Below are positions 10,644-22,379 of a DNA stretch of 64,000 nt, in pieces (position 1 is the first letter of the stretch; every line of letters starts with the position of its first letter). This DNA is from Brachypalpus laphriformis (lineage: Eukaryota; Arthropoda; Insecta; Diptera; Syrphidae). The stretch is taken from NCBI GenBank assembly GCA_945910035.1, contig OX246756.1, positions 77,246,808-77,310,807 of the forward strand, given 5' to 3'. A program made the translations under genes and the position numbers. A model generated the notes under the pieces. The model saw only the letters and a list, made by a program, of their open reading frames with translations. It was not told the DNA's origin and did no database searches.

Positions 10644-11981
10644 ATGGCAGAATCCGATAGATTAGAATTTGAGTTCAAATAGGAAGATTTACGGAGAAAA
10701 TTTAAATGCATAGGTAGCGAAAGCGGGCAGGTAGTAGAATTGAGCTTAGCACAGATAGTTGATAATTTTAAAATCAGTGCAGCAGGGAAAGAAGAGGAGT
10801 ATTTAGTGTTCTACGAAAATAGAACTCATAGGAGGGGAATCTTTCTATACATGAACGAAGAAGATGGTAAGGTAAAGGAACAGTTACCATCCTCAGTAGA
10901 GGAAGCCATAAAAAAAATTAGGGACAGTAAAATAGAGACAGGAGCTGTTCCCAAGCTAAGAGAAAATAGTATCGAATTAGGTAAAATTGATTTTCAATTA
11001 CCAACAATTAAAACTGGGGCAACTCCAAAAGAGAGAACCTTCATGGCTCCAGATTTATCGCTTGGAAACCTTTCCGGTTTAAATCAAAATCATTACCAAA
11101 GACCACAAATGAGTTTAGAATTACTTTGTAAGCTCATAACACCATTCGATAGCAACCCAACTAAAATCTTTAACTTTCTTTCAAACGTTGATAATGCTAT
11201 GTCATTAGCAACACCTGAACAAAAAATATGTCTGCTTCCTTTCATCAAAAGTAAAATATCAGGAAATGCTGAAACAATCCTAATGAATAAAAAAATTAAT
11301 TCATGGACAGATTTAAAAGCCGAGTTAAATAGGACATTTAAAGAAACGTATTCGCCAATGCAGTTGCATTTGGAAATGACGCGCCTACAACAGAACAGGC
11401 ATGAAATGGTGATACAGTATATGCAAATGGTTGAAACTCTTCAGAGGCGTCGTATTCAGGACGTGCATTCTAGGAATGAAAGTGAGTCATTATTCGAAGG
11501 GCAGCTATATATGTTCGAAAAGGACATACTCAGCGCATTTATAAACGGACTAAGTGAAGAAATAGGGACCTTTGTGAATGGTCAGAGACCAACAACGTTT
11601 GCAGAAGCATCTTCACTTTCCATACAGGAAGAAACAAGGTTGGCAGGGAAAAGAGCATATCATGTGCATAATAACAAAGAGTATACGTCAAAGAATCTAA
11701 TCAAAGTTAATCACAGCGCAATTAAATGTTTCAATTGCAATAAACTAGGTCACATTAGTAGAAATTGTAGAGAACCTAAGAGACAGCAATACCAACGTAA
11801 CGAAAATAATACCGATAAAAGAGAAAATCAGGTTATCAATAAAAATAGGTATTCAGATTTCAATACTTATAAACCCAGACAATTTTCAGAACAGAGAAAT
11901 GATACGGGAGAAAACTCCAATAAAAAAAGCTCAAATGTCTTTATAAATAAACGAACAAATTTTCGGAGCAAGAAGCAATAA
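10644..11981 (+). pseudogene. gag: Errantivirus gag, with a premature stop at codon 13
   Basis: The first ATG in the frame is at 10644-10646. An in-frame TAG at 10680-10682 interrupts the N-terminus, after which the frame is open to the TAA at 11979-11981. Gag forms the particle core and binds genomic RNA. The middle (10740 onward) has the hydrophobic gag core expected for the Ty3/gypsy group (LITPFDSNPTKIFNFLSNVD, then NGLSEEIGTFV). A single CCHC knuckle CFNCNKLGHISRNC (C-x2-C-x4-H-x4-C) lies at 11727-11768, followed by an Arg/Lys/Asn-rich tail. The last 30 bases overlap the start of the pol frame, which lies one base back. Confidence 0.85.
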
Positions 11982-14900
11982 TAGAGGGTGTTGTCTCCAA
12001 GTATAGTGAAAGCCCTCACGTTATTCTAAACTACGATAATAAAGACTATAAATTTCTTATAGACACAGGCGCATGTATTAGCCTTATTAAAGCAAAATGC
12101 ATTTATGAAGAAGTCGTTAATTTCGAGAACAAAACACATGTTAGGGGTATTGGTAGAGCTAATAGATGTACTATTGGAAGTACTGAAATCACAGTAGAAT
12201 ACAACGACAGGGAAAGTAATGATGCGTATCTGATTGACATACGATTTCATGTAGTAACAGATGACGTTTTAGCATATTATGATGGCATTATTGGAATTGA
12301 TTTTCTAGTAGAGTTTGGATTTTGTGTTAATCTAAGTAGAAAGTTAATGTATAATAGTAAGATTACGATGAATCTAATATTTAATGAAGATTTGAAGGAA
12401 CGCGAAGTACACAAAATAAAAGAGTTAAACTGTAATAATAATAACGAAGGTAATAGATATAATCGAGAAGTTGCGCATTGTACTAGAAATTTGAACGAAA
12501 TCAATATAGATACCGTAGGTTGTAGTTACCCAATACATGCTATATTCGGACATGAGATTCCTAACATTGATGACATTGCAGCAAAAAGTCAAGGATGTAT
12601 AACACAAGAAAACGAAATAGATTTTGATTCAAATAAAAGGTCAGGAAAAAGTGACAGATTTGAAAAGTTATGGAAAAAACTTAGAGTTGATCATATAGAG
12701 AGTGAATTAGAATTGAATACCCTAAGGAAAATAATAAGAGAAAACGTAGATATTTTTGGTTTAGAGGATGAAAAATTAACAGAAACGTCTGTTATAAAAC
12801 ATCATATACGCACGGTAAGTGATGTACTAATTAATGCGAAAACGTATCGCTATCCCAAGATACACGAAAATGAAGTAAAGAAGCAAATAGAGCAGTTATT
12901 GGAAGAAGGGATAATACGCCATAGCCAATCACCGTGGTCTAGCCCCTTATGGGTTGTCCCAAAAAAGGTAGATGCTAGTGGCAAACCCAAGTGGAGAATG
13001 TTAATTGATTTTAGGATAATGAACGATGTTACGATCTTGGATTGTTATCCAATTCCTAATATTACGGAAATTCTAGATCAGCTAGGAGATGCTAAGTATT
13101 TTACCACCCTAGATCTAAAATCTGAATTTCGTCAAATACCGTTGAGCGAAGAAAGCATGGAGAAAACGGCCTTTTCGACACCTTACGGACATTTTGAGTA
13201 TACGCGAATGCCATTCGGTCTCAAAAATGCTCCGTCATGCTTTTAAAGAATGATGAATAATGTTCTATCTGATCTTTTGGGGAAATAATGCTTCGTCTAT
13301 ATAGATGACATAGTCGTTTATGGTAGAAGTGCAGAAGAACATAATGAAAGGCTTATAAATGTTTTCCAAAGATTGAAAAAAGCTAATTTAAAAATCCAAA
13401 TCGACAAATCCGAATTTATGAAGGAGGAAGTCGAGTATTTGGGTCATGTAATCACAAGCAAGGGACTTCTTCCTAATACAGCAAAGGTAAAGGCGATTGA
13501 TAACTTACAGATGCCAAGAATCCGAAAGAAATTAAAAGTTTTCTAGGCATGATAGGCTATTATAGGAAATTCATTAAGAATTTCAGTATTGTAGCATCAC
13601 CTTTATTTAAACTACTGAAGAAAGACGTTGAGTTTGTATGGAAAGAAGAACACTCTAAAAGCTTTAATGATTTAAAAAGATTGCTGAGGAAATTTACATT
13701 ATTACAATACCCAGACTTTGAAAAACAATTTGTAATAACAACAGATGCAAGCAATTTGGGGATTGGTGCAGTTCTATCACAGGAGCATTCGGGAAAGGAA
13801 CTACCCATACATTTTATTAGTCGAACTTTAAACAGCGCGGAGTTAATTATAGTACGACAGAAAAGGAATGTTTAGCGATAGTATGGGCCATACAACAGTT
13901 CAGACCCTATGTATATGGGAAACACTTTAAAATTAAAACTGATCATCGACCGCTTACGTGGTTGTTTAACGTAAAAGACCCTGGGTCAAGATTAGTAAGA
14001 TGGAGGTTAAGATTGGAAGAATATAACTATTCAATCGAGTACAAAAAAGGCGTGGATAATGCTGTTGCCGATTTGTTGAGTAGAAATTTAATATGTTCTG
14101 TAGAAAAAACTAAATATAGTAAGGTAGTCGCAGATAATATTAGGGAAATTTTCGGGAGCGATTCATCAGACTGTGAAGAAGACGATAATATACTGAGACA
14201 AATTTATGATGAGGTTTGCGGGAATCTTCCTGATAGTGCAACACATACTGACAGCAGTGCTAAAGAAATAATAGGTCAAGAAGAAGTAGTTGAAAGTGAG
14301 GAAATTATTGAAAGAAATGAAGCCGATCATGAGCAAATTAAGGTCATTAGTAGTGCTGAGGAACAACAAAAGATAATAGAGGAATATCATAATGGGTTAA
14401 TAGGAGGACATGGCGGACAGAAAGCGACGATAGCTAGAATTAAAGAGAGATTCTATTGGGCTAACTTAAATAAGGATGTTATAGATTATATACGAAAATG
14501 TGTCCAATGTCAGAAACAAAAAATAAATAGACATCCATCTAGGAACCCCATGAGGATAGTCTCATCAGCCGAGCATGGTTTAGAAAAGGTAGCCATGGAT
14601 TTAACAGCACCCTATGTATTGTAGAAAACAAAAAAACAATATACTGCCTCACTATACAAGATGATTTGAGTAAATTTATCAAATACATCCCTATTGAAAA
14701 CAAGAAAAGCGAAACTGTCGCTAGAGCCTTCACCGACGAATGGATTTTAGATTTCGGGATACCAAGATATATTCTTACGGATAATGGTGGAGAATTTATA
14801 AATGAACTTATGAAAGAATTATGTAAGATGTTTGGTATAAAACACTTGAAGACTAGTAATGCATATCCACAATCAAATGGATCAGCAGAAAGATCGCACG

Positions 14901-15393
14901 CACGACTAGGAGAATATTTAAGACTTGTAATTAAAGATAAAACAAAACCAGAATATTCCAAGTTGTTTAGGTATGCAGCATTTTGCCACAATACATCTAT
15001 ACATAATAGCACCGGATTCTTACCCCACGCAATGATATTCGGAAGAAAAGCCAATATACCGAGTAGATTCAGTAATTTAAAATTAAAAACTACAATAGAC
15101 TACACACAGGAATTACAGCTAAAGTTAATACGAATAGAATCAGAAGCTAAGAGAAATTTATTAGGTATGAGAACCAAAGCAACGATAGGTATGATAAAAG
15201 AATTGGTTCGAAAGTAAAAGAATTTAAGGAAAATGATTTAGTTCTAGTAGAAAATGACAGAAGAGATAAATCGAGTGAAAAGTATTTAGGTCCTTATAGA
15301 GTTATCAAGGTTTCGGATGATTGCGTCACAGTTAAACGTAATAATAAAGCTATGAAATATAACAAAGGGAGAATTAAGCACTTCAGCAACTGA
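11951..15393 (+). pseudogene. pol: Errantivirus pol (protease, RT, RNase H, integrase), multiply broken
   Basis: Protease: FLIDTGACISLI near 12052-12090 keeps the D-T-G active site. RT: WRMLIDFRIMN, DCYPIPNI, TTLDLKSEFRQIPL and FEYTRMPFGLKNAP. TAA at 13244-13246 and TAA at 13286-13288 interrupt it. The catalytic YIDD is intact at 13298-13309. A single-base shift lies near 13510, before a tether/RNase H block (13549-13875: IGYYRKF, ITTDASNLGIGAVLSQ). Another shift lies near 13845, then TDHRPLTWLF and the connection to about 14110. Integrase: HHCC-like zinc region near 14380-14520 (YHNGLIGGHGG, CVQCQKQK), a shift near 14610, then the catalytic core with LTDNGGEF and NAYPQSNGSAER (14666-15217), a shift near 15200, and a C-terminal GPYRV domain ending at TGA 15391-15393. 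Two stops and four shifts make it non-functional. Confidence 0.9.
11957..11963 (+). promoter_or_regulatory. Candidate -1 ribosomal slippery heptamer at gag-pol junction
   Basis: A_AAT_TTT in gag phase is a perfect X_XXY_YYZ heptamer. It lies inside the only overlap (11951-11978) between the gag frame and the pol frame, and a slip of -1 here joins them. Errantiviruses are known to express pol by -1 frameshifting. I have not shown a downstream pseudoknot. Confidence 0.7.
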
Positions 15394-15397
15394 TTAG

Positions 15398-15412
15398 TTT
15401 TATTATTTACAG
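15398..15412 (+). promoter_or_regulatory. Candidate env splice acceptor
   Basis: A pyrimidine-rich tract ending in TTATTTACAG (AG at 15411-15412) lies 18 bases after the pol stop. The env frame is open straight through it and has no ATG nearby. Errantivirus env is translated from a spliced subgenomic RNA, so this fits the expected acceptor. The donor was not identified. Confidence 0.6.
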
Positions 15413-17155
15413 ACTCTCGCTAGTGAATGGCATCATTTCCATACAATGGGAAAACATACCACCCAACGGAATTTATTACAAGAATATCGGAGAATTGAGA
15501 CAGAAAACGGGAAAGGTCTCTATAATTACAAGTATCGACTTCAATCAAATTGAAGATCAGATAAACTTTATTTCGCGGTTCATGTTCAATGTGAATGAAG
15601 GTTGTTTACTGGAAATCCCTGAATGCGTGGAATTTATTAAGAAAACTAAGCTAGAAATTTTAGCATTAAAGAAAGGTATTAAAATCATTTATCAATTATT
15701 AGGAGTTGAAAGGAGATCCAAAAGAGGTCTCATAAATATAGTTGGTTCAGGTCTTAAAATGTTGTTCGAAACTTTAGATAGTCAAGACGCTGAACATTAT
15801 GAGGAAGCAATCAGAGTTACTAAGGAGAATAGCGAGTTCATACACAAAAGTCAGCAGGAGGAAATAAAATTTTTAGATAGCTTAAATAAACAGAATCAAG
15901 TAATAAAAGAAGCGTATCTTGATTTGGGTAATTTAACTCATCAAATGAATGCCGATTTAGAAAAGTTGGTAGGCTCTATGAACAAAGATAGAAAAAATAC
16001 GATTATTAGAGAATACTTTACCGAATTAAAACTTCGAATCTATTTTCTTATAAACCATACCGAATTAATTATTGACAAGATTATAGAAGCAATTCTATTT
16101 TTAAAGGACAACGTGATACATCCAATAATAATAGAACCCAAAAAGTTTATAGAATTATTAAGAGAGAGCGATAAGGAATACGAGACGTTATTTACTCCAA
16201 GTTTAGAATCTTATAACAATATAATTCGAGAAATAAATCCCGCATACTATATAAAGGATAACAGACTAGTAGTTGTTTTGTCGGTGCCAACAGTTGAAAA
16301 AACTAAATCAGAAGTTTACGAAATGATAAACATACCTTATAGACTTAGAGGTATAATGTATGTCATTGAGCAAAAGATGAATTATTTTGTAATCAAAGAA
16401 AATAAATACGAGTATTTTTTAAGTAATAACTTGATGAAAGAATGTAAAATAGTGAGTAACTATTACATATGTAACCAATTAGAATTTAAGAACGGTTTTG
16501 CTAATAATGATTGTGAATTGATAATTTTTATGAACAGAAAAGACAACAATTGTAATTTAAAACAAATCGCGTTGAAATATTTCATAAAATTTCGGAAAAT
16601 AAATACTTGTATGCATTAAGTAAAGAAACAAAATACAAATGTAAATGTGAAAAAGAAGAGAATACCGAAGAAGGTCTCGTAAATAATATTGGCATTTTGA
16701 ATTTAGACGTTAATTGCACTTTCGAAACAATCGAATCAAAAATTGTAACACATGAATCGGAGCTATTTATTGAAAATAAAGATATATATCGTTTTGCTTC
16801 AGAGGATTGTTGTTTGAATATAAAGTTAAATGATATAAATGTAGAAAACATCAATATGCCAAAAGTAAAACTTAAAGATTTAAAAGAATTACAAGATTTA
16901 ACTATACAAATTAGAAATCAAGAGAGTTGTATTGGAAGAAAATTAAAAAAGAACAGGTGGAATACTCATTATCGTAATTGTAACCTATTTTGTTATAAAA
17001 CTAATGAAAAGAAATGGAATAACCATTTTTCGAAACTGTTTTAATAGAAAACCCAGAAACCCAGTAGAAAGGGAACAAATTGTTTATTATCATGATAATA
17101 ACAGAGGTAAAACTGTTACAAGGAGACCAAATTCTAATGTGTTTAAAGTTGAAAA
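15413..17155 (+). pseudogene. env: Errantivirus env (class with furin-type site), two frameshifts
   Basis: Env is the membrane glycoprotein acquired by insect errantiviruses, related to baculovirus fusion proteins. The first frame is open to 16619. It contains a basic cleavage-type site RRSKRG near 15713-15730, followed by a glycine-containing hydrophobic stretch (the usual fusion-peptide position), and long coiled-coil-like helices after that. The frame shifts near 16590; the next segment (16607-17044) has several Cys residues. The predicted membrane anchor, a run of Ile/Val/Leu at about 16957-17003, lies in a third frame that continues into a basic tail (to about 17110). The ectodomain and anchor are therefore not co-translated in this copy. 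The N-terminal signal peptide was not resolved. Confidence 0.8.
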
Positions 17156-17389
17156 TCATATTCCACACATGCTCCGAGCAAATGTGCTGATCTGCAGTTC
17201 TGTTGACTGTGAGTGGGCTTCTCCCTCATAGAAATCGATAACTACATAAGTCGAGTTGTCAACAAACCTCCAACCCGAGCACACGCAAGTTTTAATCGTT
17301 AAATAAAAACCCCACATTTTAAGATAATGAAAAGATTCTCTTTTATTTAAACAAAAATCTTCTCCCTTAAGAAAGGCGCGCATAATATA
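17156..17389 (+). repeat. Errantivirus 3' LTR, 5'-truncated
   Basis: It matches 9756-9987 of the 5' LTR with two substitutions and a 2-bp indel, ending at ...CATAATATA. The first ~187 bp of the LTR and any clear polypurine tract are missing: the sequence before it (GTTGAAAA) is unlike the other copy. AATAAA lies at 17302-17307. Because U3 is lost, a complete provirus could not be regenerated from this end. Confidence 0.85.
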
Positions 17390-18483
17390 AGATCAAGGAA
17401 CACCTGGCCTAAAAGGAACGCCGAAAAGGCCGACGTATTTACTGAGTATTTAATGAATATCTTTCAACCCAACGAATCACAAACAGATGAAATATGGCCA
17501 AAAGTGCAGCAACTGAATATACAAATTTCTTTTGTGACACCTAATGAACTCAAACTAATCATTGAAAATAATTTGAAGCGAAAAAAATTACCTGATTACG
17601 TTTTAATAACTACTGAAGTTCTACAGAAGCTACCACCAAGAGCTTTGCTTAAACTGGCAATATTAATGAAAGCATGTTTTAACTTGAATCATGTTCCTTG
17701 TCATTGGAAAGTAGCAGATGTAATTATGATCGCAAAACCAGGAAAAGATATTCACGAACCATCATCTTACAGGCCCATCTCTCTTTTACCCATTTTTCTT
17801 ATGAAAAGATTAATCCCTTTTATAACTGGCGGAAATATGATTCCAATACATCAACTTGGTTTCAGAGATAGACACTCTTACCGACGTCATAGAGAAAGCT
17901 TCGGAGGAAAAAGTTGTGTTTTTGGATGTATCAAAGGCTTTTGATAAAGTTTGGCACAAAGGCCTTCTTCAAAAGGGAGTATACTAGGCCCAGTGTTATA
18001 CCTTTTATTTACTTATGACTTACCAACTAGTTCAAATTGCAGAATAGTTACGTTTGCTGATGATACAGCTATACTTGCAGTTGCAAAAAACGAAAGTGAA
18101 TCATACGAAGTTCTCAACTGGACCAAAAATAATCGAATACAGTTAAACAGCTCAAAATCTGTTCACGTTGATTTCACAAATAAAAAAATTAGCCATATAC
18201 CAATATTTATTTCTAATGTTCAAGTTCATATTCATTCATAGAGACCAAAACAAAGTCGTAAGAGAGATTGTCAGAGCCCCATGGTATGTGAGGAATAAGG
18301 ACTTACATCCCGACCTTAATCTAGATACTGTAGAGAAGACAATATCCAAATACGCGAGAACGCACTTCACAAAGCTGAGGCATCACATCAACCAGAAAGC
18401 ATCAAAACTAAGTAACATCAATGGCCAGACCCGGAGACTAAAACGTATTAAACTACATGAGTTATGCAACGAACCATTGTAGA
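17390..18483 (+). pseudogene. Jockey ORF2, second part: RT and C-terminus
   Basis: This resumes the Jockey frame after the errantivirus. RT blocks include FNLNHVPCHWKVADVIMIAK and SSYRPISLLPIF (17453-17800). They are followed by a short deletion and frameshifts, where the palm Asp block (FLDVSKAFDKVWH-like, 17920-17960) abuts a GPVLYLLFTYDLP block. The catalytic FADD is intact at 18053-18064. A C-terminal block with REIVRAPWYVRNKDLHPDL and KYARTHFTKL (18240-18483) is the recognisable Jockey end, closing with the stop TAG at 18481. Part of the palm and thumb is deleted, so the protein is inactive. Together with 5590-6480 and 8400-9568 this makes one LINE of about 3.1 kb once the insertions are removed. 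Confidence 0.85.
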
Positions 18484-18962
18484 TAAATATACCCTTCTGG
18501 ATACTTTATATCTAATTTAAAATTCACAAAAGTTTTTTGATTTTTATGTATACATTTAAACATAGTAACATTTACTGAATAAGAAGAAAACTACTCCTTA
18601 GTTTTTACTAGTTACAGTGCGATGAAATATTCACAGCTTATAACATTTCAATAAAACAAAAAAAAATATTAAAAATTATAATTCACAAATTAGCACACAA
18701 ATACCATACAAAATATACTGCAGTACCTGGGTACCACAGCACTCTTAACTGTCATTTTTGTTGCCACTCACACAAGGGTCAAAAGAACAGTACAAGTACA
18801 AAGTCTTCTTGTTTAAATATTTCAGTATACATTTTTGTGAATTATTCATTCATTAACATATTGAGGAACGGGGATATTTCAAATCCCTGATACATTATTA
18901 TACAGAGAAATACATAGTTTTTCTGTGAAATCATTATTTCTGTTTTTCTCAAAAGTGATATT
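18484..18962. other. No gene seen; probable Jockey 3' UTR then unassigned AT-rich DNA
   Basis: The first 170 bp hold A-rich runs (AATAAAACAAAAAAAA near 18650) that could be the Jockey 3' tail. The remainder, including GGTACCTGGGTACC-like and AT-rich stretches, shows no ORF, repeat or RNA that I recognise. Confidence 0.4.
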
Positions 18963-21900
18963 AGATTAGATTTAGATTTTATTAATTCACTAATTATTTA
19001 CAATTCCTTACAAGGATCGAAAAATCAAAAAAGCGTGGCAATAAGCCGTCTGCCGATTGAGAATTTTTTTAAAAACCATTGCTACTTTATGGATTGCAAT
19101 TTAATAAACGAAAAGCGTTATTCTTCAAAATTAGAAACTTTCTGTTATAATTCTTCGCCGATAGGCTAGGGCTATTTTACAGTACGCTACCAGCAGAGAC
19201 GTTTGCGGTTCGTTGAGCTTACTTACGATTTCTTCATGGGAAATTTCATCTACTCCAAACAAGTGCCGTCTAGTTTCCCGGAGCGTAGGACATCTTCCCA
19301 CGAAATGAAATATATCCTCCCTCTCCGCCATGTTACGTACATATATTACACAAGACCGGTGGATCTTCTTTATGCGGTTGATAATTTAGTGGAAGTAGTT
19401 CAGCTCGCAGTTTTAGTATAAGTGATATTTCTTCGCAGCTATTACCATCGTGAAAGTAGTGTCGGTCTCCCAAATTATGATCCAACTGCCTATAAATAAA
19501 TCGACGCAGTGACTCTAATGGTTCTCTTTCAAATTGTTGTCTGAAGTTAACATCTACTGCTGCTAACAACGGGTATAGCTTTGGCTTCCATGACTCCGTG
19601 CTTGCTTCATCCAAATCCAAGCTTATTCCACACTCGTGCGCTAGTTCGTTCCAATTTCTGTACCAACCATTATTGCATCGTAGTGCTTCCAGTGCAAATT
19701 TTCTTGGTAATCTTTCCAAAGGCATATTGAATACCTTTAGTAGTCCACCTGCAGTTTCAGCGTCTTTATAGCCAGTGGAGAAAGTCCAGTCTCTAGCATT
19801 ATGGCATAGTTTGGGGTGTTAAGTGGTAAACGGAATATCCTTTTAATATAAAACCTCAATAGCTTTTCCACTTCCTCAAACCGCCTTCCGCCCCATACCT
19901 GGGCCGCGTACAACATAGTTGACTCGGCAACCGCTTCAAAAATACGAAACTTACTGCTATGTACTATGCATTTGTTAGCAAAACATTTTCTCCAAGTTTT
20001 ATTTATCATGCTTTTGGCCTTTTGTAGCTTGCATTTCAGGTGTTCTTCCATGCTTAAGTTTTGCATGAAAAGCATGCCCAGGTAGTTATACTTTTTAACG
20101 GTCTCAATCTGTTCGCCGTTCAAAAACCATTTCTCGTTGCTACACATCCTTCCCCCACCTTTTTTAAAGATCATCACCTTTGATTTTTCCAGGTTTATAA
20201 TTAGGCTCCACATTTTACAGTACTCATACAAACGGTTAATCATGCTCTGCAATGTCTCCGGGGAATTTGCCATTAACAGTATGTCGTCTGCAAAAAGGAG
20301 CGCCTTTATCAGTATCCCTGCAAACTCAACACCTCCAGGTAGCGATTCGGTGATGTCATCTATGAACAGTGCGAATAGCAGTGGGCTTAAAATGCATCCT
20401 TGTCTAGCTCCTGTGCTCGCTTTAAACCAGTTTGAAACATTTTCTCCATTCCATACAGCTGACAGCGTCTAAATATTTTGTATTACCCTCCCAAACTTTT
20501 TAGACATTCCTTTGGCAAAGAGTTTATACATTAAGGAACCTCTGTTTATCGAGTCAAACGCTCCTCTAAAGTCCACAAAGAATACATATAACTTTTTACG
20601 TTGCGCTAGATAGGCTTCCGCAATGCTTTTGAGTACGAAAATGAAGTCGTCGGTGGAATATCCTGCCCTGAAGCCAGCTTGGAATTCTTTAACCAGACCA
20701 TTAGTATTTATCCATGAGGTTAATCTTTTTTGGAGTACGGCTGTAAATATCTTATTAGATGCATTCAAAAATGATATGCCTCTATAATTGTAAGGCTGGG
20801 ACCTACAACCTTTCTTAAAAATCGGGAAAATCAACGCTTCTTTGAACTGTTGCGGCACCACACCATGCTCCAAAACGTTATTAAATAAGCCTTCCAGTGT
20901 CTTAGTCAGCTTAGGTGTTCCATATTTATAGAACTCCGTAAGAATTCCATCCAATCCCGGTGCTTTGCCATCTTTCAGACTCTTATATGCAACATCTATT
21001 TCCGCTACAGTAATTGGTGCATCCAATTCGTCGCTACCGAAGGCCGGTTGAGCAAAGTGGAATCTGCATGGATCAGTTATTGGATTCAAAAGTTGCCTAA
21101 AGTGCTGAAATAGAGTATCGGTCCCTAAAGTTTCATTGATGATGAACTTGTTCCCATTAAGCTTCGCAGCGCATCTCCAAAAATCAGCTGAATTTTTACA
21201 CTCGGAGAGCTTTTTGGCTTCCGCCTCATAGTGCAGTTTCTTTTTTCTTTTGCATAAATCCTTATACTTTGAATTTGCTTCTACATAAAATCTCCTGAAA
21301 AAATCCTCGCTAGAGTTTCGAAACATTTTCAGCCAAACGAAAGAGTATTTTCTTGCCCTTTTGCATTCCTCGTCGAACCATGGTTTGTCGTTAGCTGGTC
21401 TATTTGCTATGTTATGTATGCTTGTTTGGTACGCCGCCTTGATGACATCTCCCAGTTGACCGACATCTATAGGCTGCCTTTCTTCCAAAAGTCGATCAAG
21501 GTTCTGATTATATATAATCCTACTCTTTTGCCTCCATTTTAATTTTGGCAGGAGAGCCATTTCTTTCAAGAGGATGTTATTCTCCTGTACGTTAATTCCG
21601 AAAGTTATTATTATCGGCTGATGATCTGAGTACGGAACTTGCCCTACTTCGAAATCAAACACATAGCTGCGCCAGTCTCCTCCTATGAGTCCCAAGTCTG
21701 TGACTGAGGTTCCTTACTGTCCCACAAATGTTAATTCGCCGCATGCGTCCATTTCGCTTGTTCCATTCAAAATTCGAGGTCCAAATGCCTTCTGCCCCTA
21801 GCATTGCAGATACCGTCTTTCGATTTTCTGGATATGCCGGCTAAGGAATTCTCGAGTCCTGCATCTTCTCCAATTCTAGCATTAAGATCTCCTATAATTG

Positions 21901-22300
21901 CAATGTTCGAGGTAAAATGGCATAGCATGATCTCTTCCAAGTTTCGGAAATTCTGTTCCCAATGGTTGCCGTTGATATAGGTCGGCACGATTCGAAATAA
22001 TTTGTCATCGAACTCCAGATTCAAAATGATATTCTCATCCACAGTTTAAAAATTGCAGATGACACCTTCCAGTTTTTTCTTGAATCCAAAAAGACAGCCT
22101 CCACTTGCTCTTCCCCTATCATGTACTCTGCTCGCTGGTATCCACTTAAAATTATATTCCGAAAATTTATTTTTAAAGAAGCCGAAGTTACTTGGAGTTA
22201 CGAAGGTCTCAAATAAAAATATAATATCGTATTCATAAATAAAATTCTAAAAATCGTTAAATAAGGACTTATTCCCTAAACCCGATATATTATATGAACG
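18963..22300 (-). mobile_element. Non-LTR retrotransposon, minus strand (I/CR1-like, clade unassigned)
   Basis: Reading the minus strand from 22300 there is an endonuclease start (NISGLGNK, SRVHDRGRASGGCLFGFKK, then an in-frame stop), then IVPTYINGN and IIGDLNARIG (22042-21767). After a frameshift, VPYSDHQPIIITF and the RT (21695-20469) follow: LKDGKAPGLDGILTEFYK, QPYNYRGISFLNASNKIF, EFQAGFRAGYSTDDFIF and VFFVDFRGAFDSI. A stop at about 20469 precedes QGCILSPLLFALFIDDI and an intact FADD at 20283-20294. The thumb (20273-19737) includes YNYLGM and STMLYAAQVWGG. The C-terminal zinc-like CNIC..HFVGRCPTLRE...LFG ends near 19131. The 3' end is a repeated (TAATCTAAATC)-like tail at about 18963-18980. 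Several stops and frameshifts make it inactive. Confidence 0.8.
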
Positions 22301-22379
22301 TATTTTATATGTAGCTAAATTTAATTGATTAATATTATTTTGGCAGACGGCTTTACGATTAAAAACGCTCCTTTAAATT

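Larger units (their letters stand above)
9569..17389 (+). mobile_element. Errantivirus (gypsy-group endogenous retrovirus) inserted in Jockey ORF2
   Basis: The Jockey reading frame stops at about 9568 (...KPPL) and continues at 17390 (...NTWPKRNAEKADVF), so everything between is the insert. Its order is LTR, leader, gag, pol (protease, RT, RNase H, integrase), env, partial LTR, as in insect errantiviruses. The two LTR parts that can be compared (9756-9987 and 17156-17389) differ by two substitutions and one 2-bp indel by eye. Gag, pol and env all carry breaks (listed under each gene), so this copy should not make particles. The target duplication is unclear: the left flank is TTTA and the right end contains TATA, close to the 4-bp TA-rich sites this group uses, but not identical. 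Confidence 0.9.
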
